Part shown: positions 43,368 to 54,690 of the stretch, in pieces
How the letters are laid out: every line of letters starts with the position of its first letter
Numbering within the stretch: position 1 is the first letter of the stretch
From: Aspidiotus rigidus
Lineage: Eukaryota; Arthropoda; Insecta; Hemiptera; Diaspididae
DNA: 64,000 nucleotides
Reading direction: 5' to 3'
NCBI GenBank assembly: GCA_035079385.1
Contig: JAVHKY010000052.1
Location: 8,618,001 to 8,682,000, forward strand
Notes under the pieces: model-generated
The model's input: the letters and a program-made list of their open reading frames with translations, nothing else
Database searches by the model: none
What the model was told of the DNA's origin: nothing
Translations under genes and position numbers: made by a program

Positions 43368-43838
43368 CACGGTACATTATAGAGGTATTGACACAAACGT
43401 ATATTAGACGTGTTTGTTATTGTCGCATGAGTTGTGTCAGTTGATATAATCTACGCTAGGAGCGTTGCAAGGTATAACTAAGCAGGAAAACTACATGGAT
43501 ACTATGTAATGTAAATTTATTAATTTTTAAAAATTTGTAGAGGAATCAGGTAGGTATTAAGACTATTAACCTAAAAATCTGAAACTGGGTACAAATAGAC
43601 AACTTACTATGCTCTACTTATTTTAAAAAAGAATATCTTCTAAGGTGAATTTCTTCATCTTTTACAACCTTCAAAAATTTAGTCAATATTTTAGGGTACC
43701 TTCAGTAAGGTTCCAACACAGGTGGGATGTGGAAGGTATTCAAACGATCGCTGCGAGCGTAGCGGAATTCCATATGAATTAACACAGTTTGTGCGACAGA
43801 AATTTTACCTTATGTCAATACCTCTATAATGTACCATG
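43368..43838. mobile_element. hAT-like MITE, family CACGGTACATTATAGAGG, copy 2
   Basis: Perfect 8-bp TSD CTTCAAAT at 43360-43367 and 43839-43846. Ends CACGGTACATTATAGAGG and CCTCTATAATGTACCATG. The interior equals that of 33608-34062 inverted (CGATCGCTGCGAGCGTAGCG here). Confidence 0.9.
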
Positions 43839-44147
43839 CTTCAAATTATTTGAAATCGCCAAATACTTCTCTCTGTCAATTAAGTATAATGATGAAAAAA
43901 ATTGTGCAAAATTTCCATAAATCGAATAATTGTAAGTCCAAAACGTGTCCGAATGTGTACCATGGTCGTCATCGACGGAACATAGGGAATCTAACGGACA
44001 GAGAATAAAACATCTATCCGTCAGTCTCGTGAATGAAAGTAAGTCGATTAGAAATAAAAGAAGATTGAGGTCGTGGATTGTACAAGTCCTTAACAGGTCG
44101 AACCAGAATAATAAGAAGAGTCAAATTGTCTAAGAATAAGTACTTAC

Positions 44148-44198
44148 ATCGATTGGAACCATCAGGAATTGCAGAGTCGGCGTCTGCTGAACCGTCAT
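44148..44198 (-). CDS. Candidate orphan first coding exon
   Basis: ATG with an AACG context opens 17 codons (MTVQQTPTLQFLMVPID) and ends exactly at CGAT|GTAAGTACT, a strong splice donor. The sequence upstream is not repetitive. No second exon was recognised downstream on the minus strand (toward 43840), so this may be chance or a gene whose other exons lie elsewhere. Function unknown. Confidence 0.3.
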
Positions 44199-44275
44199 CG
44201 TTGCAAATGTTTGTTATCGTTTATAGGTAACTCCTAACCGAAATTTGTAGACAGTGGAAAAGGATTAATGAGAGA

Positions 44276-44470
44276 GTTTGAAGAGAGATTGAAAATGGGT
44301 TGATTTTTCATTGTTATGGATTTTGTTATTTTGTTTATTAGTCGACTATTGCCGCAGCGATGAAACTTCGAGTTTGAAGAGAGATATATATTGAAAATGG
44401 ATTGATTTTTCATTGCTATGGATTTTGTTATTTTGTTTATTAGTCGACTATTGCCGCAGCGATGAAACTT
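44276..44470. repeat. Tandem duplication of about 97 bp
   Basis: GAGATTGAAAATGGGTTGAT to GCAGCGATGAAACTTC is repeated twice with an 8-bp indel. Both copies contain TTAGTCGACTATTGCCGC. No gene. Confidence 0.8.
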
Positions 44471-44609
44471 CAACTCTGGGAAGGAGTTGAAGTCGAAAAT
44501 ATTGCAGATTTTCGACACTGCGTCTTTAGGCAGACGTTTATCTCCGGATTAATATTTGAACGTTTTCATTCCTTTCCCTGAACTAGGTCACATCTGTGTT
44601 GATGTCACG

Positions 44610-44748
44610 TCTGCCATACAAAGTTAAATTGACGTATATGCAAAGAATGAATACAAGAAAAAGAGGCTATATCAAGAATACCCATAACCTCTTTTCCTTG
44701 TATTCATTAATTATCTGTATATACGTCAATTCAACTTTGTACGGCAGA
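44610..44748. mobile_element. MITE, family CTGCCGTACAAAGTT, whole copy
   Basis: TCTGCCATACAAAGTTAAAT and ATTCAACTTTGTACGGCAGA are inverted ends extending through TTGACGTATAT. About 139 bp. TSD not clear. Confidence 0.7.
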
Positions 44749-45171
44749 TGTGGTATCAATATTTGCTCAACATGGCACTATCCAGAATCCAGTATAAATA
44801 TCGTTGAAAAATATCTAAGAATGAGATTGATATTTCCATCACGACTTGTAAACATCTTTTTTTACACGTTATTCCCTACGAGAAGAAATTATGGTTCTAA
44901 AATTTGTCTAATATAGCGAGAACGGGAAATTTCTTGGGAACAAGTATTGTATGATGGCAATCTAAAAACTTCTTAGTAATAAAAAGTTAAGTTTTGGTTC
45001 CTTACAAACAAATTCTTTTCAAAGTATTCAACAATTTCTGGAACTATATTTTTTCTTATGAGAAAGTACGTGCAAAAAAAATTGTTTACATTTGTGATAT
45101 CAAACACTGGATACAGTCCCTTCCAGTAAAGATTGTCGGTAATTCAAAGGTAGGCCGAATTGGTGATTGCC

Positions 45172-45465
45172 GAAAGAACAAGAACGGAGCCAACCAATGA
45201 GACGGCAGGAATCCAGGTAGCCAATAGAAATGCGGCATTTAGGACAATAGATTGAATCAATCACAAAGCAGTATGTTTTAGCCAATAAGAACACAATGTC
45301 ATATTATTGTAAGAATAAGTTTCTAAGAAGTGAACCAATCACAACACAGCATTGTTATAGCCAATAAGATCACAGTGTTATACTATAAAAACTCATGGTT
45401 AAGGCCTTGTTCTCCAGTTGTGACACAACTGATGATGGGGTAACACCCGAAAGTACTCAAGGTAA
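45172..45465 (+). repeat. PLE terminal repeat, left
   Basis: About 290 bp containing three CCAAT-like CCAATCACAA/CCAATAAGAA boxes and TATACTATAAAAACTCATGG, a possible TATA region, before TGTGACACAACTGATGATGG. It nearly matches 58264-58540. Confidence 0.85.
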
Positions 45466-45659
45466 AACTGGGAGTGACACATGTGAAGATTTGGTTCAAT
45501 AACGAATGCCTGAGACGAGGCATTATTCCCAAATATGCGACTATCAGGCTACCAGGAAACAGCGCAGCAGTGAAACACACCAAAATGCAAAATGGAGAAC
45601 AATAGGATAGAATACAAAATCTACAGGAAGCCGACGCATACTGACACCATCATCTCAAA
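45466..45659 (+). pseudogene. PLE ORF remnant, part 1 (RT-proximal)
   Basis: FNNECLRRGIIPKYATIRL is an N-terminal PLE-like phrase. After a stop, YKIYRKPTHTDTIIS is the RT-region motif (Y-R-K-P-T-H-T-D) that is nearly invariant in Penelope elements. The two are fused with the core RT missing. The BEL/Pao element begins at the TGACT that follows. Confidence 0.8.
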
Positions 45660-45664
45660 TGACT

Positions 45665-45955
45665 TGTAGGATAAAATTTATAAAGAAAACAAATATATAA
45701 TTCAACGACGAGTACCTAGGTATAATTATTATTTTAAAATTTTACGAACGAACAAAACGAGTAAAGCGAACTACAAGAAAAACGACAGACGAATTACAAA
45801 CGAACAATACAATACAATAAAACGAAGATTACGATTAGGTACGAAGACAAAACCTAACGGTTCTTTATTTTCTCATGACGAAATAAAACAAGACGGTAAA
45901 CCATATGTGAAATTGAATAGAAAGCCTATATGGCCAAAATTAGGCGCTGTTAACA
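45665..45955 (-). repeat. BEL/Pao 3' LTR
   Basis: Starts TGTAGGATAAAATTTATAAA and ends GGCGCTGTTAACA on the plus strand (TG...CA ends). It differs from the other LTR by a few small indels (for example GTACCTAGGTATAATTATTA versus GTAGGTATAATTATT), so the element is old but not ancient. Confidence 0.92.
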
Positions 45956-45964
45956 TTCTCCCCC
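45956..45964 (-). promoter_or_regulatory. BEL/Pao polypurine tract
   Basis: GGGGGAGAA on the minus strand directly abuts the 3' LTR start (TGTTAACA), the normal position for plus-strand priming. Confidence 0.85.
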
Positions 45965-45969
45965 GTTAA

Positions 45970-46403
45970 AGGAGGGACTTTAACAATATCATCAATAGGT
46001 AAAGGGACCAGCTTGGTGGTGGAGCGTCTTTTTACTGTCCCATCAACAAGCACGTCCACTATGCGAACATTATTCTCTTGGTCCGGGTAAAGCTTTACAA
46101 TCTTACCCAATTTCCAATGCGAAGGATATGAATTTTCTTCTTTCAAAAGGACAACTTCATCGACAGTTGGGTTATCCTTAAGTTTTTTCCACTTGCTCAT
46201 ACTTTGTAACTGAGCTAAATAAGAATCACGCCACTGGGCCGAACAGCTCGCTGAACGGCCTGCCATCGTTGATTGAGGGTGAGCGTGAATTTTTCAAAGT
46301 CCGGAATCATGGTGAGTACCGACCCAACCAAAAAATGCGATGGAGTGGGTGCTTCCAATGAGTCGTCCTCGGCTATCTTACAACATAAGGGTCGACTATT
46401 CAA
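45970..46403 (-). pseudogene. BEL/Pao integrase C-terminal region
   Basis: The frame 46403-46215 has DDSLEAPTPSHFLVGSVL (T-P-S-H-F-L-x-G signature of Pao integrases). The overlapping frame 46266-45940 has WKKLKDNPTVDEVVLLKEEN and HWKLGKIVKLYPDQENNVRI, the chromatin-facing GPY/F-like tail ending KLVPLP. One frameshift separates the pieces near 46230. Confidence 0.85.
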
Positions 46404-46429
46404 GATCGCTTCGACTTGCGTGAAAAATG

Positions 46430-47176
46430 TTAATAATTCCTCTGCACTGAAGACGCAGCCAGTAGTAGCGCAAACCAGATAGATTTAGCCGATTTAACGG
46501 CTGCCTCCCATAAGCCTCCGTGATGTGGGCTTCCAGGTGGAATGAAAAACCAACGAATGCCTTGTTCAGCCGTAAACTCGAGGATTTCCTCACGATTCAA
46601 TATGAACACATTATTTGTTCCGACGAAATTAGTAGCATTATCCGATAATATTGTGTGAGGTAGACCTCGACGGGCGCAAAACCAACGTAGTGAAGCGATG
46701 AACGTAGCAGTAGTCAAATCCGAGACCACTTCTATGTGGACAGCCTTGGTAGAGAAACAGACGAAGACTGCAGCATACAATTTGTTAAATTTTGTCAAGC
46801 GGTGGCCGGTACACTTTGATGTAAAAGGACCGACGAAATCCACTCCGGTGCAGGCGAACGGACGAGATAGAGTGACACGATCCTTTGGTAATTGAGCCAT
46901 AATATGTTGATAGGTCTGGGCTTTCAACCTAGCGCACAACACACATCTTTTTACTACGCTTTTGACCACGCGATCCAGACCGCCTATTGGCCAGAATTTT
47001 AATCTAATAAAGTTTTTTAAGAACAATAATTTATCAGCGTGATAGAACCTTTTGTGAAGATGACGAACATAGATTACAAACAGGTTGCACCTCACGGATA
47101 GCACTATAGGGTGTTTGAACTCGAATCCGTACATCAATTTTTGTAACCGACCGCCAACTCTAATAACACCATCACC
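46430..47176 (-). pseudogene. BEL/Pao integrase core
   Basis: Starts with GDGVIRVGGRLQKL at the MITE border. It carries the zinc-binding HLHKRFYHADK...CVLCARLK (HHCC), then GVDFVGPF (first Asp), LSDNATNFVGT (second Asp) and PHHGGLWEAAVK (Glu), a complete D-D-E triad. Integrase inserts the cDNA. The frame breaks after FALLLAASS. Confidence 0.9.
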
Positions 47177-47442
47177 ATTCGGACCGGGCATATTGTAGGA
47201 TCGCTATAGCGTCGCCTATGTAAAATACCTAGAAAGTACTGATAAGCAAACGGTGATCGTGACTTGAAACCGAAGGTGATTCTTTAGTTTTTCTTAAATT
47301 TCTCCAAAAATAATGTATTTAGGCGTGTACTCGTAAGGAACGAAATTGAAGAGTGGAAAATTTTCTTTCAGATGATCATATTTTTGAGAAATTTTAAAAA
47401 GTTCAAAAATTTTGCGCGATGCTAGCGCTGCCCGGTCCGAAT
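47177..47442. mobile_element. MITE, family TTCGGACCGGGC, copy 3, inside BEL/Pao pol
   Basis: Ends ATTCGGACCGGGC and GCCCGGTCCGAAT; body as in 3133-3400. The pol codons on either side (LCPFID before, GDGVIRVGG after) are contiguous in other Pao proteins, so the insertion point is precise. Confidence 0.9.
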
Positions 47443-48290
47443 CGATAAATGGGCACAGACTAGATAACACACTATTATTTGCCACTTGATTATTTTTTTT
47501 CAACGCTGCGACCTCAGAAGTGAAATGATACGATTGGTGAAGCTTAATTAATGCCAAAATTGAAAAGTTTTTCTCCTCGACACTTAAAATCTTTGAAAAA
47601 TTACGGTCCTTATCTTTTCAGGTTCCCAAATTTTTTATGAACCGCAACATAAAAGCAAAAACATTAATTGTACGATTATATGATGAAAATTTATCCAAAA
47701 TTAGCTTGTCTACTTTAAAAGTTATATTAGAGTTTTTTAATTTACGCCTTTCCGGTAAATTTTCGAAATCTATGGAAGAAATATCGCTGCTTTGAAGATC
47801 ATGTCCCCTTACAAATGCAGGACCGTGAACTCATACCGCGTGTGGCCGAATCCGCGGGATTATTATCTGTTCTAACGTAATTCCACCGGTTGGCAGGATA
47901 ATTTTCAGTAATTTTAGATACACAATTTGATACAAAAGTCTGCCAACTATGAGGGGGTTTGTTAACCCATCCTAATACTATTTTTGAGTCTGTAAAAAAA
48001 ATACGTATCATTTAAATCAATAATTTTCAGAGTTTGCGCGACTCGATAAATCAATTCCACCAATAAGTAACAATGCAGCTTGTAATTCAAGACAAGGTAC
48101 GGTAAGCTCTTAATAGGCGCGACGCGAGTTTTTGAACAAGGGAAATGAACGTCGACGTTACCACACGAATCAAGGGTTTCAAATATAACACAGCACAATA
48201 AGCTTTAGTGCTAGCGTCAGCAAATCCGAACAACTGATTTTTCACTATTTCGTTTAATTTAGAATACGCGCGAGATTGAACATTCACTTA
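47443..48290 (-). pseudogene. BEL/Pao RNase H and connection (several frames)
   Basis: Recognisable pieces: FGFADASTKAYCAVLYL (first Asp), TDSKIVLGWVNKPPHSWQTF (later Asp) and NRWNYVRTDNNPADSATRG (final Asp in the N-P-A-D motif). The stretch down to 47443 is the spacer that leads to the integrase zinc finger, ending LCPFID. At least three frame changes. Confidence 0.85.
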
Positions 48291-49724
48291 AAAGCTCGAG
48301 ATCTTTATGAAAATCACAAAATTTAGTCTCTAACTCCGAAGAAACTGAATCGTCCCACGAAATTTCTTCCCTCAGATTATCTTGAAAGAATAGCTTTGAT
48401 TTAATCGTCACCGGACACAAAAATCCGAGAGGGTCAAATAGGCGCGAAATCATTGATAAAAGAACGCGTTTTGTTAATAACTCCAGCAATTCGGGTAGGT
48501 TTACAAAAACCATAAAGGAATCACTCACAGGATCCCATTTTAATCCTAGAGTGGTGACAAACGATTCGTCCCTCAACTCGACTTTCTTGAGAGGCTCTAT
48601 TAACTCTGGATCCAAAGAATTGAGCAGCTCCGGGCAATTACTAGCGTATTTACAAAGATGAAAACCAGCCTTAGCCAGCTTAGAATGTATAACCTTCTGC
48701 AATTTGAGCAACTCAGAAATAGTATCGGCTCCAGCAAGCAAGTCGTCCATATAAAATCCCTGAGAGATAGTTTTCGAAGCCGCGGGTTGAGTTTTAGCCA
48801 ATTCCTCGGCTAAAATACTTGAACATTTGGTGGCGAGAAACAAGGCTGATGCTGTACCATAAGTGACTGTAAGTAGCCGATAAATTTCAATTTCTTCTGC
48901 TGACGGGGCTTGCCATAAGATGCACTGTAAGTTACAATCTAGCTTGTCCACCAAGACCTTACAATACATTTTTTCGATGTCGCACCAAATACATAACGGA
49001 ACAAACGAAAGAGAAGTATTATTTTGAACAGGTCAGGCTGAATTTTAGGACCAACCATCATAATCATGTTCAGAGAAGCTTTACCACTGCACTTGCTAGA
49101 CGTGTTGAACACGACACAAAGTTTTGTTGTAGAACTATTCGGACAAATGACCGCACAATGCGACAGAGGTAGCTCCTCCCTGGGAACTTTTTCCATATGA
49201 CCAAGAGCCAGATATTCCAACAGAAATCTATCATATTCCAACCGAACGTCAGAAGGCAACATCTTGACACGTTTTAATGATCGACGAGCAATGGACAAAG
49301 TATCCGACAACATCGAGACGTCACCCTTCAATGGCAAACAAACAACAAATTGACCATTTTCGTCACGACAATAATTTTCCATAAAATGAGCCTCACAACG
49401 CTCGTGCTCTGATATTTCCACAAAGTTGAGCGAGCATTCCTCCACCTCCCAAAATTTGCGTAAAACGTCGTCGATTGCACAAGTAGCCACGTTTGAAACA
49501 AGCGAACAACTATCCACGTCTGTCAGACCCTTTGATGGACCGGAAATAAGGTAACCAAATGCTGAATCTCTAATTTTTAACAAATCCAAAAACATCGACT
49601 CGTCATTTAAACATAATTCAACGTATTTGGCGCTCAATATGATGTCTACGTCAGCGTGCTCCAGAATGTCGTCCGCAAACGTAAGGTGGGGACGTCTACT
49701 TTTAGCTTGATTCAAAATTTCCAC
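48259..49724 (-). pseudogene. BEL/Pao reverse transcriptase
   Basis: The first frame (49724-48939) has VLRKFWEVEEC, the NGQFVVCLPLKGD and EYLALGHMEKV phrases of Pao elements, and STTKLCVVFNTSSKCSGKAS. The second frame (48969-48259) has LLTVTYGTASALFLATKC, the catalytic GFYMDDLLAGAD (YMDD where YVDD is commoner) and RLFDPLGFLCPVTIKSK of the connection. The two overlap with a frameshift near 48960. Confidence 0.9.
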
Positions 49725-49830
49725 AGGAGCTTTGTATGATAAAGCAAATCGACCATCACTATTATGGTTGATGTTGGTCGGTTTTTCGATAAAATCGGTT
49801 CCAAGTTAAAATCCTATTAAAATTCAGTAC

Positions 49831-50298
49831 CTAGATTATGTTTCCAATAACGTCGGCTTTGACTTGTAACCTGAACAATTTGTCTGTGGACATTATGGTG
49901 AATCCAGAGTAATGCGTACTGACAAAACTAGAACCCCCAATGCCATGAATTGTAGCCGACAATATGAGCTTGTAAACATGAAGATTGAGTCTTTTCACTA
50001 AGGACTCACTCACAAAAGTGACCTGCGATCCTTCATCTAACAACACGCGAACTAACAAGAACTTTTGACCATCAACTCCAACTCGAACCACTGCTGTTGC
50101 AAGAACTATAGTTTTATCAGACGCCGAAGAAGTTAAACTGACTTGGTTAAAGTTCCCTGCGGAGGGTTCTGTGGCCTGGACTATCGATTTTTCCTCTACA
50201 GGTTTCAAAGGAGGGGGTACGACCTGGTTTGTAGGCTGTCTTCCAAGACCCGCAAGTGAGGATGCGTTTTTTCCAAAATGTAATAATGTGTTGTTCAC
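49831..50298 (-). pseudogene. BEL/Pao aspartic protease
   Basis: LLVRVLLDEGSQVTFVSESL carries the active-site loop as L-L-D-E-G-S-Q; many insect Pao proteases have D-S/Q-G here. It is followed by HGIGGSS, the flap-like segment. It would process the gag-pol polyprotein. A short gap with a frame change leads to the RT. Confidence 0.85.
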
Positions 50299-51480
50299 TT
50301 CTTACATTTCAATTTTACGCGTAGGCACGAACTTGCTCCATGATTACTATAAAAACATATGAGACACAAATTGTTATTTTTTACAAACGTGTACCTATCC
50401 GAAGGAGACCACGTTCCAAATTTGGGGCATTCAAATAATCGATGTTGACCACTACAGCAGCATGAACATGTTGTCGCAGCCGGTACTGAGGAAGTCGAGG
50501 ATGTGTGAAAGGATCTTTTGGTGGTTGGAGGGGTAGGCTTCAAATCCCTTAAACCTTTCCTTTCTTGAGTTGATTTGCCGAAAGTAAAAGCACGATTTTG
50601 CAAGAATTCCTGCAACTCCTTGTATTTTGGACACGACTTATTTGAAACTAAAGAATTTCCCCAATCTTTCGCGGTTGTAGTGTCCAATTTAGTAGAAACG
50701 AGAAACGCGATATACCGCGAAAATGTATTATCTACCGATTCACCTGCGCTGATTAAACCCCGAATATTTACGTCCACTTTATCAATTAACGACCGAACAC
50801 TAGACTCATTTCTTATCGCTTCTATATTGTGAAGCTTGCCAAATAACGACCGAATCACTAACCTTTTATTGTCAAACCGATCAATCACATATGACCAAGC
50901 TTCTGGGTATGAATTGTCTTAGAATGGAAAATCTTTAACCAATTCGTGAGCTGAACCAACAAACGTCTGTTTGAGATAATAAAGTTTTTTAACATTTTGT
51001 AGCTGGTCGTTATTGTGCACCAAATTTTCAAACAATCGGCGAAAACAATTAAAATTTTAAATGTCACCATTGAATATAGGCACTTCTATTTTTGCCAATT
51101 TTGGTTGCACTGCTTGTTCCAGGCTAGATGCGTTGAAGATCGCGGGAGTTAAAGATTGACGCGCTTCCTGACTTGATAAATTTTTTTTGGAGGTCTTTCA
51201 CTTAGGCAGCATACGTTGCAAGAACTTCCAACGCTGCTTTCATCTCATCCATGAGAACACTACAATTATTGCTGTCATTATCAGCCTGGTCATCCATAAG
51301 GAGGATTATATCCCTTACTACTTTATCAAGAGCGGATTTTGTAGAACTGAATTCCTCGACCATTGTTTCCATTTAGGACAAATCTCTTGTCGTATGAAGA
51401 CCGTTTTGAACAGCCTCAGACATTGTATCCCTTAACCGCGTTAAATTTAGCTTAATCAAACGCTTCTCCTTTCTGAGAGG
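50295..51480 (-). pseudogene. BEL/Pao gag
   Basis: The C-terminal part (50888-50295) is well preserved: VRSLIDKVDVNIRGLISAGE, then a cysteine-rich region TCSCCCSGQHRLFECPKF and NNNLCLICFYSNHGASSCL, the Pao zinc-knuckle pattern. The N-terminal part toward 51480 (starting MEPLRKEKRLIKLNLTRLRD) has several stops. Confidence 0.85.
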
Positions 51481-51611
51481 CTCCATTCCGACCGATGATT
51501 ACAAACAATAATAATAACTACACACAAAATTTCAACCGCAATGACTTGCAAAAACGCCAATCATACAAATTTACACTAACGAAACGAACATCAAATCTGG
51601 GCACTATTGCA

Positions 51612-51629
51612 TCCCGGGTTTCGGCACCA
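51612..51629 (-). promoter_or_regulatory. BEL/Pao primer binding site, tRNA-Phe type
   Basis: TGGTGCCGAAACCCGGGA on the minus strand is 18-nt complementary to the 3' end of animal tRNA-Phe (acceptor GCCGAAA pairs with TTTCGGC). It lies 5 nt inside the 5' LTR. Confidence 0.85.
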
Positions 51630-51634
51630 TGAAA

Positions 51635-51914
51635 TGTAGGATAAAATTTATAAAGAAAACAAATATATAATTCAACGACGAGTAGGTATAATTATTTTAA
51701 AAGTTTACAAACAAAACGAGTAAAGCGAACTACAAGAAAAACGACAGACAAATTACAAACGAACAATACAATACAATAAAACAAAGATTACGATTAGGTA
51801 CCAAGACAAAACCTAACGGTTCTTTATTTTCTCATGACGAAATAAAAAAAGACGGTAAACCATATGTGAAATCGAATAGAAAGCCTATATGGCCAAAATT
51901 AGGCGCTGTTAACA
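51635..51914 (-). repeat. BEL/Pao 5' LTR
   Basis: Pairs with 45665-45955. TG...CA ends. Confidence 0.92.
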
Positions 51915-51919
51915 TGACT

Positions 51920-52500
51920 CATACCACCACCCCAGGCAAAAGTTAGCGGCAATCCAGAACTACTACTATCGGGCAATTTCTATCCTCAAGAACAACAAAG
52001 AGAAGAGGAAAGAGATCGAGATCGTAAAGCAGATCGCAGAAGCCAATGGCTACCGCAGATGTGTGGTGGAGGGAGTCTTTGGGAAAATGGAAACAAAGAA
52101 AGGAACCCATGATTGCATAGGTAGTGAGAAAGTACTCCGGATTGATACCATATATAGGAAAGTACACAAACAAGGTGATAAAGGCGTTCAATGGCTACAA
52201 TGTGAATGTGGGTATCCAGAATAACCAACCCATGGTGCAGAGAATCAGAAATGACCAGATGGAACGAAAGGACAAGGAAAGCTTGAGCGGAGTGTCAAGC
52301 TCAGTTGTGAACAGTGCGAGGGGATCTATATTGGTGAGACTGGGAGAAAGTTTGAGATCAGGAGAAAGGAGCAAAAAACGTCAAGGGAGAAAGAAGATGG
52401 CAAGTCACTGTTTGGGAAACACTGTAACGAGGAAAACTACGATGGAGAGGGAATATTGTTATGGTATTACATGTTATTTGCTAGAGGATCGAGCATCCGG
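51920..52500 (+). pseudogene. PLE ORF remnant, part 2 (linker and GIY-YIG endonuclease)
   Basis: RAISILKNNKEKRKEIEIVK and TIPYIGKYTNKVIKAFNGYN are PLE linker phrases. CEGIYIGETGRKFEIRRKEQ is the GIY-YIG nuclease core (G-I-Y-I-G-E-T-G-R), which nicks the target for priming. These lie in three frames; at least two frameshifts occur (near 52130 and 52310). Confidence 0.85.
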
Positions 52501-52531
52501 CGTCCTTAACTGCTCTCTGGGTTGTGCGAGC

Positions 52532-52746
52532 TGTTGAAATATACAAGTCTCTGCAGTATGCCAAGTATACCACTAGCGCTCTCTGCTGAGTACATCAACT
52601 TGAGAACCTTTTCTCAACACATAAGGTGTAAGCTGATAAGCTTCTTTTCTCACTTACTGACTATAATCTTTTGATGTTCTCACAGAAGTCTTAATAAAAG
52701 TGTTCTAATGGCGTTTCTTTCGTTATTATGAGTCCGTATTTCAACA
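52532..52746 (+). repeat. Copia-type 5' LTR
   Basis: TGTTGAAATATACAAGTCTC to ATTTCAACA, so the LTR itself has short inverted ends. Contains ATAATCTTTTGATG and AATAAAAGTG (poly(A) signal). It differs from the 3' LTR at only about three positions, so the insertion is recent. Confidence 0.92.
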
Positions 52747-52760
52747 GGTTATGGGCCCAG
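52747..52760 (+). promoter_or_regulatory. Primer binding site, half tRNA-iMet
   Basis: GGTTATGGGCCCAG directly follows the LTR. It is complementary to the anticodon region of initiator tRNA-Met, as in Drosophila copia, which primes from a cleaved half tRNA. Confidence 0.88.
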
Positions 52761-53922
52761 GGCACGCCTTACTCAAAAGTAAAATGACTAAAATAATAAT
52801 GAAAGATTAAAGTTGTTAGAACCGTTTAATACTAGAAGCACGCGCTTCGTATGTATCTGTGGGTGAAAAACTCTTAAGAACATATTTTTTACGTCTTTTT
52901 GCCGTCTGAAAATCGGTATCCGTTCGCCATGTTTTCCCTTGTTCATCGACAGGCATTATGACGCAATTGAGAGTCATTCGAAGTTGGATCCTATTGTCGA
53001 AATGGATCTATGATAACAATGATTGGAAATTTGAATGGAATGAAGAACCAAAATGAGAAATCGACCAATGCAACCTTCTGATACGAAATTCAATACAAGC
53101 TACGAACTACCTTGGAACCAAAACTTCAGTGGGATATTCGTCACCTTCGATGGTTGTAGTAATGGTCATCAAAACTACTCACTGCTTGACATCAGGAATT
53201 ACGAATATCTGGTTTGAAAAAGGTATTGTCGGTTAGTTGAATCTGATTGAGTCAATTAAGACGAGATTTTTGTATTGTAACTTATCCAATGAATTTGGTT
53301 TATTATAATGTTGACCACGAAAAATAATATACCGGCACGAGTTTATCTGCTGACAGTAGATTTGAACTCGTTTTTATAGTTTACTAAAGAAATACCAAAG
53401 AATTTTAAAGCTTTAATTATGAGCTACCTATTCTAATAGAAAAGACATGTGAAAATGTTGGTTAATGTTCGAAAGGATGTTAGACAATGTTTTCTATTGG
53501 CTCTTTACACTTTACATGTTCGGATCCATTCTGAACAGTAAATTATGTTACTTATTCATTTACTGTCGGTCATTGAGAAGACATAAAAGCTTCGGTTGAC
53601 TCTGGTCTGTTTACTTATTAATGTACCGATAGACTGTGATTAATAATGCCTTGTTGTCGCCGCCACCTGAATCCCTTTAACGCTCGACAACCAATATTAT
53701 GTTGGATACCGACGCCCTAATCACAGAACTATAAATAACTGAAATAAAGAAATTTTGGATTAAGATTTCTAGTTCTCAAGCTTTGATACCCAGGTTATTT
53801 GCCAAACAATGAGGGATAGTTCGTAGTAGCTCTTGTAAGAGTTCATTCTAACATATTATTTCAAGTTGATGTACTTGGAATAAACATAAAAATTTTATGG
53901 TAAATAATTTGTAATTACTACA

Positions 53923-53925
<3 letters not shown>

Positions 53926-53953
<28 letters not shown>

Positions 53954-53954
53954 C
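53926..53954. repeat. (TA)n microsatellite
   Basis: About 14 TA units within the Copia-type interior. Confidence 0.9.
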
Positions 53955-54529
53955 ATGATGACTGTGTATTGGTCAGATTGATCGGACAAGTCTCTTATTA
54001 CTGTTAGAAATGAACACTTCTTTACTATATTACAAGTGCGAAAAGAACAGGTACGCAGGCGCAACTAAACTGTAAAATGAAAAAATTAATAAATGAATAT
54101 TCGAACGTCGTACGACGTTATTACCGAAACGAGAGTTGATTAACTGAATTGTATGAATTATTAAATCAAATTGTACTACTAAAATGATTGTAAATATGCC
54201 TCTCAATCGAGATCGGCGTATAATCCTCTTGTAACAACTCGGTAATTCAGGCGGTTTAAATTAATCCTTTGGAGTCCAACCCGAGCTCTTCTCAATATGA
54301 ATAATTCAAAGCGCTCAGATATGATTTAAAATAATAACGAATAAATAACTGATTGGGTATCCTATCTGAGACGCTACGAGATGTCGTGTTTGATTCTTCT
54401 AAACTACCTATTTCGGAATCTGACCGAAGCTGAAAGGCTTTGCAAGATAACTGAAAAGGAAGAATTGGCGTCTTATTTAAATATAAGATACCGTGAACCG
54501 ATGTCTGCTGAAAATAGTGCGAATGCACC

Positions 54530-54690
54530 AAAAATGCGAATGCAAATACGAACGTAAATAGTGCAAACGCACAAAATAATGAAAATGAAAAGAATACCTA
54601 TTTTAAATAGTGCGAACGCACTAAATAATAATACTGAAAAGAATACCTAATCAAAATAGTACGAACGTACAGAATACTAATACACTGAAA
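54530..54690. repeat. Degenerate repeat of AATAGTGCGAACGCAC
   Basis: AATAGTGCAAACGCAC, AATAGTGCGAACGCAC and AATAGTACGAACGTAC recur at about 57-60 bp, each followed by AAAAGAATACCTA. The GTGCGAACGCAC core is palindromic. Confidence 0.7.

Larger units (their letters stand above)
45660..51919 (-). mobile_element. BEL/Pao LTR retrotransposon (TSD included)
   Basis: 5-bp TSD TGACT at 45660-45664 and 51915-51919, LTRs at 45665-45955 and 51635-51914, minus-strand gag-pro-RT-RH-IN order, no env. Several frameshifts and stops, and the MITE at 47177-47442, mean it is inactive. It sits in the PLE coding region: the PLE reading resumes immediately after the right TSD. Confidence 0.93.
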
